From Nanobdellota archaeon (GTDB lineage: Archaea > Nanobdellota > Nanobdellia > Woesearchaeales > GW2011-AR9): 24,236 bases of DNA. This document shows positions 20,856-24,236 of the stretch, in pieces. Every line of letters begins with the position of its first letter. The stretch's first letter is position 1. Location of the stretch: contig JAHJDQ010000091.1 in assembly GCA_018812355.1 (NCBI GenBank), positions 1 through 24,236 of the forward strand, written 5' to 3'. Both the position numbers and the translations under genes were made by a program. Below the pieces are notes generated by a model that searched no databases, had not been told where the DNA came from, and worked only from the letters and a program-made list of their open reading frames with translations.

Positions 20856-21482
20856 ATGATGAATGTAGAAATTCCACCTCATAAGGCAAAAGATGTAGGT
20901 AATGATATTTTTGGAGAAGAACGCCTACAATTAGCTAAGATAGTTAAAACTGCACTTAATTCTTCTGGCGTTATCTGGTTTCTAGATGGCGGCACATTAT
21001 TGGGAGCGTATAGAAATGGTAAATTTATTCATCACGATGATGATTTTGATACTGCTGTATATTTTGCAAATTACAAAGAAAAAGAACTTATTGATTTGAT
21101 GCACCACATTAAGCAAGAATTGTATCCTCCTTATGATATTAGAATGGTAACTAGTTATGCAAGCAAATTGGAAATTTTTGATACAACCTCTCGTCGCTAT
21201 TTATTACCAGGCTCAGAATATAAAGGGGCTGATTTTCATACGGTAACAGTAGACATACAAGTAATGACAGATATTGATGATTCAGTAATTAGTTTACATG
21301 ATTTATTAAGACATTTAAAAATACCTAAAGAATCAATTCAACCGATTGGAAAAATTATGTGTGAAGGAGTAGCATTCAATTGCCCTCATCTTGTTGAAGA
21401 ATACTTAAAAGCTCAGATTGGATATTTAGGTTTAAACGCTCGATTTGATTCAGAAACAAGAAAATATGTGAAAATAGAATAA
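20856..21482 (+). CDS. LicD/fukutin-like nucleotidyltransferase-fold protein
   Basis: The product has 208 residues from ATG 20856 (the next codon is also ATG). The core WFLDGGTLLGAYRNGKFIHH followed by DDDFDTAVYF (about 41-70) is the LicD signature: GG(T/S) plus an Asp-rich metal site. LicD proteins transfer phosphocholine or similar groups to surface glycans, and relatives act on other sugars. The closing QIGYLGLNARFDSETRKY also fits. There is no signal peptide or membrane segment, so it should act on a cytosolic or membrane-face substrate, not identified. It runs opposite to the surrounding exosome/proteasome genes, which suggests later insertion. Confidence 0.8.
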   Translation: MMNVEIPPHKAKDVGNDIFGEERLQLAKIVKTALNSSGVIWFLDGGTLLGAYRNGKFIHHDDDFDTAVYFANYKEKELIDLMHHIKQELYPPYDIRMVTSYASKLEIFDTTSRRYLLPGSEYKGADFHTVTVDIQVMTDIDDSVISLHDLLRHLKIPKESIQPIGKIMCEGVAFNCPHLVEEYLKAQIGYLGLNARFDSETRKYVKIE

Positions 21483-21503
21483 TCAAACAGAATAAATTTG
21501 GAA

Positions 21504-21529
21504 GTGGAGAGTTTTCATTTAATCTCCAC
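21504..21529. terminator. 7-bp inverted repeat between convergent genes
   Basis: GTGGAGA (21504-21510) and TCTCCAC (21523-21529) flank a 12-base loop that contains the sbds stop codon. It may mark the end of the convergent licD-like and sbds transcripts, but there is no T-run after it. Confidence 0.35.
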
Positions 21530-22216
21530 AACTACCTGCCCAGAAGTAATAGAATTCAATTTATCGATAAACTCTTGCGCTAATCCGGCCGGAACTTCGC
21601 AGACAACTTTCCAATCGCCGTTTCCTAACCAATCTTCTTTGAGAACTTTATGTTGATGGACGATTCCATACATCTTGCCACTGAAAGTGGAAGGAATTGT
21701 AATCGTCATCTTTTTCTGTTCAATTTTAATTGGTAAAACAACTCTAATTTTACTAAGAACATCAGCGAATTGATCTTCCACCGGTTTGTTGTAATCTAAC
21801 TGCACTTTTGTTTCTTCTAAAGCAGCTTCAATTCTGGTTGCGGGAATTGGTAAACCAGTTTTTGAATCAACCGCTTGTTTTCTGATTAGTTCAATTAGTT
21901 GCTTAAGTTTTTGTTCTCGCTCTTGTGAACGATGTTCAGAAGTTAATTGGATCTCGCCTTCTTTAATGATTAAATCGGCGATCTTTTCAAATTCAGTCGT
22001 CTTGAAAACTTGTTGTAATTCGCTTTCCGGAGCAATCTCGCCTTTCTTAGCGTCAAGAAAAATATTATCAGCCTGAACAACTTCTCTCAAATCGGTAATT
22101 TGATTGTTTTTATATTGTAAAGCTTTATCTGGATCAACAGAAATTTCAAAGGTTTTCCCGAATTTCTTTATTCGTGCTAAATTAAGCTTTACTTTATCTT
22201 GACTGATGATACCCAT
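21515..22216 (-). CDS. sbds: Ribosome maturation protein SBDS
   Basis: SBDS (Sdo1) works in late maturation of the large ribosomal subunit, with EF-2-type GTPases releasing an anti-association factor in eukaryotes. The 233 residues cover the three domains: the FYSH domain (about 1-90, VKLNLARIKKFGKTFEISVD, LREVVQADNIFLDAKKGE), the helical middle (about 91-160, GEIQLTSEHRSQEREQKLKQ) and the ferredoxin-like C-terminal domain (KIRVVLPIKIEQKKMTITIP, FSGKMYGIVHQHKVLKED). It starts one base after the psmA stop, and is a standard member of the archaeal exosome superoperon. Confidence 0.97.
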   Translation of the reverse strand: MGIISQDKVKLNLARIKKFGKTFEISVDPDKALQYKNNQITDLREVVQADNIFLDAKKGEIAPESELQQVFKTTEFEKIADLIIKEGEIQLTSEHRSQEREQKLKQLIELIRKQAVDSKTGLPIPATRIEAALEETKVQLDYNKPVEDQFADVLSKIRVVLPIKIEQKKMTITIPSTFSGKMYGIVHQHKVLKEDWLGNGDWKVVCEVPAGLAQEFIDKLNSITSGQVVVEIK

Positions 22217-22217
22217 T

Positions 22218-22943
22218 TTACTTAATCAACTTTTTCATTTCGTCATTGCTTAATTTAGTGTAACGTTTATCTTTAACATCAATGAATGCAGCAACCATTC
22301 GATCGAAGTTAAAATCACTTTTAAGGAAACCTTTCATCATGCCCAAGCCCAATTTAAAACCTTCATCAATGCTCATTCCCGGTTTGTATTTCTTTTCCAA
22401 TTCAGGAGTCAGTTCAGGTTCACCCTCGCCAATAACGGCAGCATAATGCTGGAAGTATAAACCGTAAGGTTCAGTTAGAAATAATTTGATCGTGCCATCT
22501 TCTTCCACTCCGCCAACTAACATGGAGACGCCGAAAGGTCTTAAGCCAGCTGATTGAGTACAGATTTGTTTCAAATCGCACATATCTTTAACAACAGAAA
22601 TAATATCAATCTTGGAATCGTAGGTAACGGCATGTTGTTGCGCTTTTAACTGCGAGCGATCAACTAAAACTCTGGCGTCAGAGATAATTCCTGCTGCAGT
22701 TGCGCCAATATGGTCGTCAATACGAAACATTTTTTCGATCGCTTCCGAAACCATTAATTTTGAACTAATTCGTTTATCAGCGATAAAAACTACGCCGTCT
22801 TTACAAACCATTGCTAAAGCGGTAGGGCCTTGTTTAACAGTTTTTTTAGCATACTCTACTTGTAATAATCTTCCATCAGGGGAGAACATCGTAATACTTC
22901 TATCGTACCCCATTTTGTCCATCATTTGTTTATTTGGATTCAT
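22218..22943 (-). CDS. psmA: Proteasome alpha subunit
   Basis: Alpha subunits form the outer gating rings of the 20S proteasome. The 241 residues from ATG 22943 begin with the gate sequence GYDRSITMFSPDGRLLQVEY, followed by GPTALAMVCKDGVVFIADKR and the ring-contact segments GVSMLVGGVEEDGTIKLFLT and GLYFQHYAAVIGEGEP. There is no N-terminal catalytic Thr, as expected for alpha. An in-frame start at 22970 is less likely; GAGGTG (22952-22957) is eight bases before ATG 22943. It sits between pop5 and sbds, with two hairpins in the pop5-psmA spacer. Confidence 0.97.
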   Translation of the reverse strand: MNPNKQMMDKMGYDRSITMFSPDGRLLQVEYAKKTVKQGPTALAMVCKDGVVFIADKRISSKLMVSEAIEKMFRIDDHIGATAAGIISDARVLVDRSQLKAQQHAVTYDSKIDIISVVKDMCDLKQICTQSAGLRPFGVSMLVGGVEEDGTIKLFLTEPYGLYFQHYAAVIGEGEPELTPELEKKYKPGMSIDEGFKLGLGMMKGFLKSDFNFDRMVAAFIDVKDKRYTKLSNDEMKKLIK

Positions 22944-22967
22944 TTTTCTTTCACCTCTATAGATCCT

Positions 22968-23017
22968 CAAAAAAGAAACTACTTTTTTGGGATACCAGTA
23001 AAGTCTTTGCTTTACTG
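22968..23017 (-). other. Two tandem hairpins between pop5 and psmA
   Basis: The stems are CAGTAAAG/CTTTACTG (22996-23003, 23010-23017) and CAAAAAAG/CTTTTTTG (22968-22975, 22982-22989), each a perfect 8 bp with a 6-base loop. The first contains the pop5 stop codon; the second ends 11 bases before the psmA GAGGTG. They may be a processing or partial termination site. Confidence 0.55.
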
Positions 23018-23335
23018 TGCATAAGTACTGGCTTTTTTTATGGTGCCAGATGTAATCATTGATTTAACCATTACTGGTTTGTTTTTAATCTTTTTGATTA
23101 AGATTAACCCCGCTTTCAGTTCATCAACCCACTTGTGGTTGACTTTAATGAGGAATTTATTGTTTTTAGATTTGATGAATAAAGGCACGGCTTTCGATAA
23201 GCCTAATTGGCCCAAGAATAAAAGTAAGGCTTGTTCAACAGCTTGCTTAATTTCTAAATTAGAAAATGTTGTGGCTGAAACTACTTCAAAGACAACGTAC
23301 CTCTTCTTTTGTTTTAATGAAGGGAGTAGTTTCAT
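23012..23335 (-). CDS. pop5: RNase P protein component 2 (Pop5)
   Basis: Pop5 is a protein subunit of archaeal RNase P, which trims tRNA 5' ends. The 107 residues match the family: LKQKKRYVVFEVVSATTFSN at the N-terminus, AVEQALLLFLGQLGLSKAVP, and the closing strand HKWVDELKAGLILIKKIKNK followed by a basic stretch. ATG 23335 overlaps the SSB stop by four bases. The position in the exosome/proteasome superoperon is conserved in many archaea. Confidence 0.92.
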   Translation of the reverse strand: MKLLPSLKQKKRYVVFEVVSATTFSNLEIKQAVEQALLLFLGQLGLSKAVPLFIKSKNNKFLIKVNHKWVDELKAGLILIKKIKNKPVMVKSMITSGTIKKASTYAQ

Positions 23336-23739
23336 CCGATAATCTCTTCCTCATCATCGAGTACTTCTGGAACATCCTCGCCCGCAGCCAACTCTCCGCT
23401 ATTTCCAGCTAAGATGCTGGGATCGTTAGTCATGACAGTATCAGCGACAGCTTTCTCAACAATATCTAATTTACCAAATTTTCCAGTTGATAATTGTCGT
23501 TCATCACGGTACTCAGAACACCAACCATTTTCGATGTGGACTTTATCACCAATATTAACTTGATCAATCTGTTCGTTCCATAAAGTTAAGGTGATTTCTC
23601 CAGATTCGTCTTTACCTTTAGCATTACAGACTCGTCCTTCCTTACCGAACTTGTCAAAAGTGCGTGGTTCATCCTTACTGACAATTGTAAAAACAACGTC
23701 AATATTACCTTGTCTTGCTTGTATATCTTTGATTTCCAT
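23332..23739 (-). CDS. OB-fold single-stranded DNA-binding protein
   Basis: This 135-residue protein has an OB-fold (about residues 1-95: GNIDVVFTIVSKDEPRTF, GEITLTLWNEQIDQVNIGDK, VHIENGWCSEYRDERQLSTG) and an acidic, disordered C-terminal tail (EDVPEVLDDEEEIIG). This layout is shared with archaeal RPA/SSB and human SOSS-B proteins, which bind single-stranded DNA during replication and repair; the acidic tail usually recruits partners. A TATA-like CTTTATAG (23761-23768) about 25 bases before ATG 23739 suggests a leaderless message that leads the ssb-pop5-psmA-sbds unit. Confidence 0.88.
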   Translation of the reverse strand: MEIKDIQARQGNIDVVFTIVSKDEPRTFDKFGKEGRVCNAKGKDESGEITLTLWNEQIDQVNIGDKVHIENGWCSEYRDERQLSTGKFGKLDIVEKAVADTVMTNDPSILAGNSGELAAGEDVPEVLDDEEEIIG

Positions 23740-23760
23740 GTGGTAATGTTTTTTGATTAT

Positions 23761-23768
23761 CTTTATAG
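23761..23768 (-). promoter_or_regulatory. TATA box of the ssb-pop5-psmA-sbds unit
   Basis: CTATAAAG on the minus strand is centred about 25 bases upstream of ATG 23739. Confidence 0.45.
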
Positions 23769-23810
23769 ATTTTTCTGTTTTTAAAAATATTAATTATTAG
23801 AGAGAATGAA

Positions 23811-24236
23811 CTATTTAACAAATTTAGCAACTTTCTTCTCATCCCAACCTTGACTAATTAATTTAGATTTAATTTGAGAATTGGGAAGACCGCGTTCCTG
23901 ACATTCTTTAATATAATTCTTCGCCGGAGCATACTTTTTTTGCTGTAAGAAGAAAAGTAATCCGCCGATTAGACTGCCAAGGATAAAACTTCCCACTAAA
24001 ATGAACAACCAGAGCGGAGTCGGTTTTTGTTCAAGAGGAGCAGTAAGAACGGATTCAGTTTTACAGCTTAACGTTCCGCTGTCACAGCCGTATTGGCATG
24101 ATTGTAAGGTGTTCCAGCTTTCTCCTGTACTAGCACATTGTTGTACCTGCGTACCTAGACAACGTTTACTACCTGCAGCACAAATGCGGTTAGAAGCTAC
24201 TGAAGGAGTTGTTGCTACTTGACAAGCTCTTGTTTC
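23811..24236 (-). CDS. Membrane-anchored protein with a Cys-rich ectodomain (5' partial)
   Basis: The frame is open to the window edge, so the N-terminus is missing; 141 residues are visible. They start with a Cys-rich surface module (RICAAGSKRCLGTQVQQC, SWNTLQSCQYGCDSG). This is the CX(n)GxxRCxGxxVQxCxxxGxxW pattern found in archaeal secreted or surface proteins. A Pro/Thr linker is followed by one transmembrane helix (LWLFILVGSFILGSLIGGLL) and a basic cytosolic tail. The tail ends in a short helical motif (NYIKECQERGLPNSQIKSKL, QGWDEKKVAKFV) resembling SHOCT-like domains. Disulfides are expected outside the cell. Function unknown. Confidence 0.72.
   Translation of the reverse strand, partial: ETRACQVATTPSVASNRICAAGSKRCLGTQVQQCASTGESWNTLQSCQYGCDSGTLSCKTESVLTAPLEQKPTPLWLFILVGSFILGSLIGGLLFFLQQKKYAPAKNYIKECQERGLPNSQIKSKLISQGWDEKKVAKFVK

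Noticed and set aside
20658..20882. 74-residue minus-strand open frame upstream of rrp4
   Set aside because: It starts within the LicD-like gene, upstream of the rrp4 TATA box, has no ribosome binding site and resembles no family; the DNA is better explained as promoter and leader.

Overview
The window is AT-rich archaeal chromosome. Archaeal hallmarks are ribosomal stalk proteins P0 and P1 with L1, the exosome subunits Rrp4/Rrp41/Rrp42, RNA polymerase subunit K, SBDS, proteasome alpha, RNase P Pop5 and Pth2. TATA boxes lie about 24-27 bases upstream of many start codons, which points to leaderless transcripts. Small compact genes, many 4-base start/stop overlaps, and bacterial-type MetK and DnaK/DnaJ/GrpE fit a DPANN-like archaeon (Woesearchaeota/Pacearchaeota style). 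That lineage call is inference.

Layout: 1-989 (minus) is a bacterial-type metK, cut by the window edge and broken near its N-terminus by a hairpin-forming 31-bp insert. 1072-3438 holds two radical SAM genes around an HTH-CBS regulator. 3435-6162 (minus) is rpl1-rplP0-rpl12 followed by a coiled-coil gene with its own promoter; rpl1 has a hairpin leader that overlaps its ribosome binding site. 6500-7761 (plus) is an unrecognised three-gene operon that includes a possible metallopeptidase. 7919-8553 holds a zinc-ribbon gene and, divergently, two tiny membrane proteins.

8556-12780 (minus) is the chaperone block grpE-dnaK, then a terminator-like hairpin cluster, then an HD hydrolase overlapping dnaJ. 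A divergent winged-helix gene (12895-13290) shares a perfect 26-bp palindromic promoter with grpE and is the natural candidate heat-shock regulator. 13291-14179 is a nucleotidyltransferase/HEPN toxin-antitoxin pair. 14384-17721 is mixed: an orphan gene, a small export membrane protein, a short zinc ribbon with a frame problem, pth2, an orphan, a TrmB-family regulator and a DUF357 gene. 17723-18198 is a RelE-type toxin with its antitoxin.

18261-23739 (minus) is a version of the archaeal exosome/proteasome superoperon: OB-fold SSB, Pop5, PsmA, SBDS, then Rrp4, Rrp41, Rrp42 and RpoK. It is split by a plus-strand LicD-like gene. The rrp4 leader can fold so that a distant Shine-Dalgarno sequence is brought close to the start codon. 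The window ends in a membrane-anchored protein with a cysteine-rich ectodomain, cut by the edge.

No tRNA, rRNA, CRISPR array or insertion sequence was recognised.
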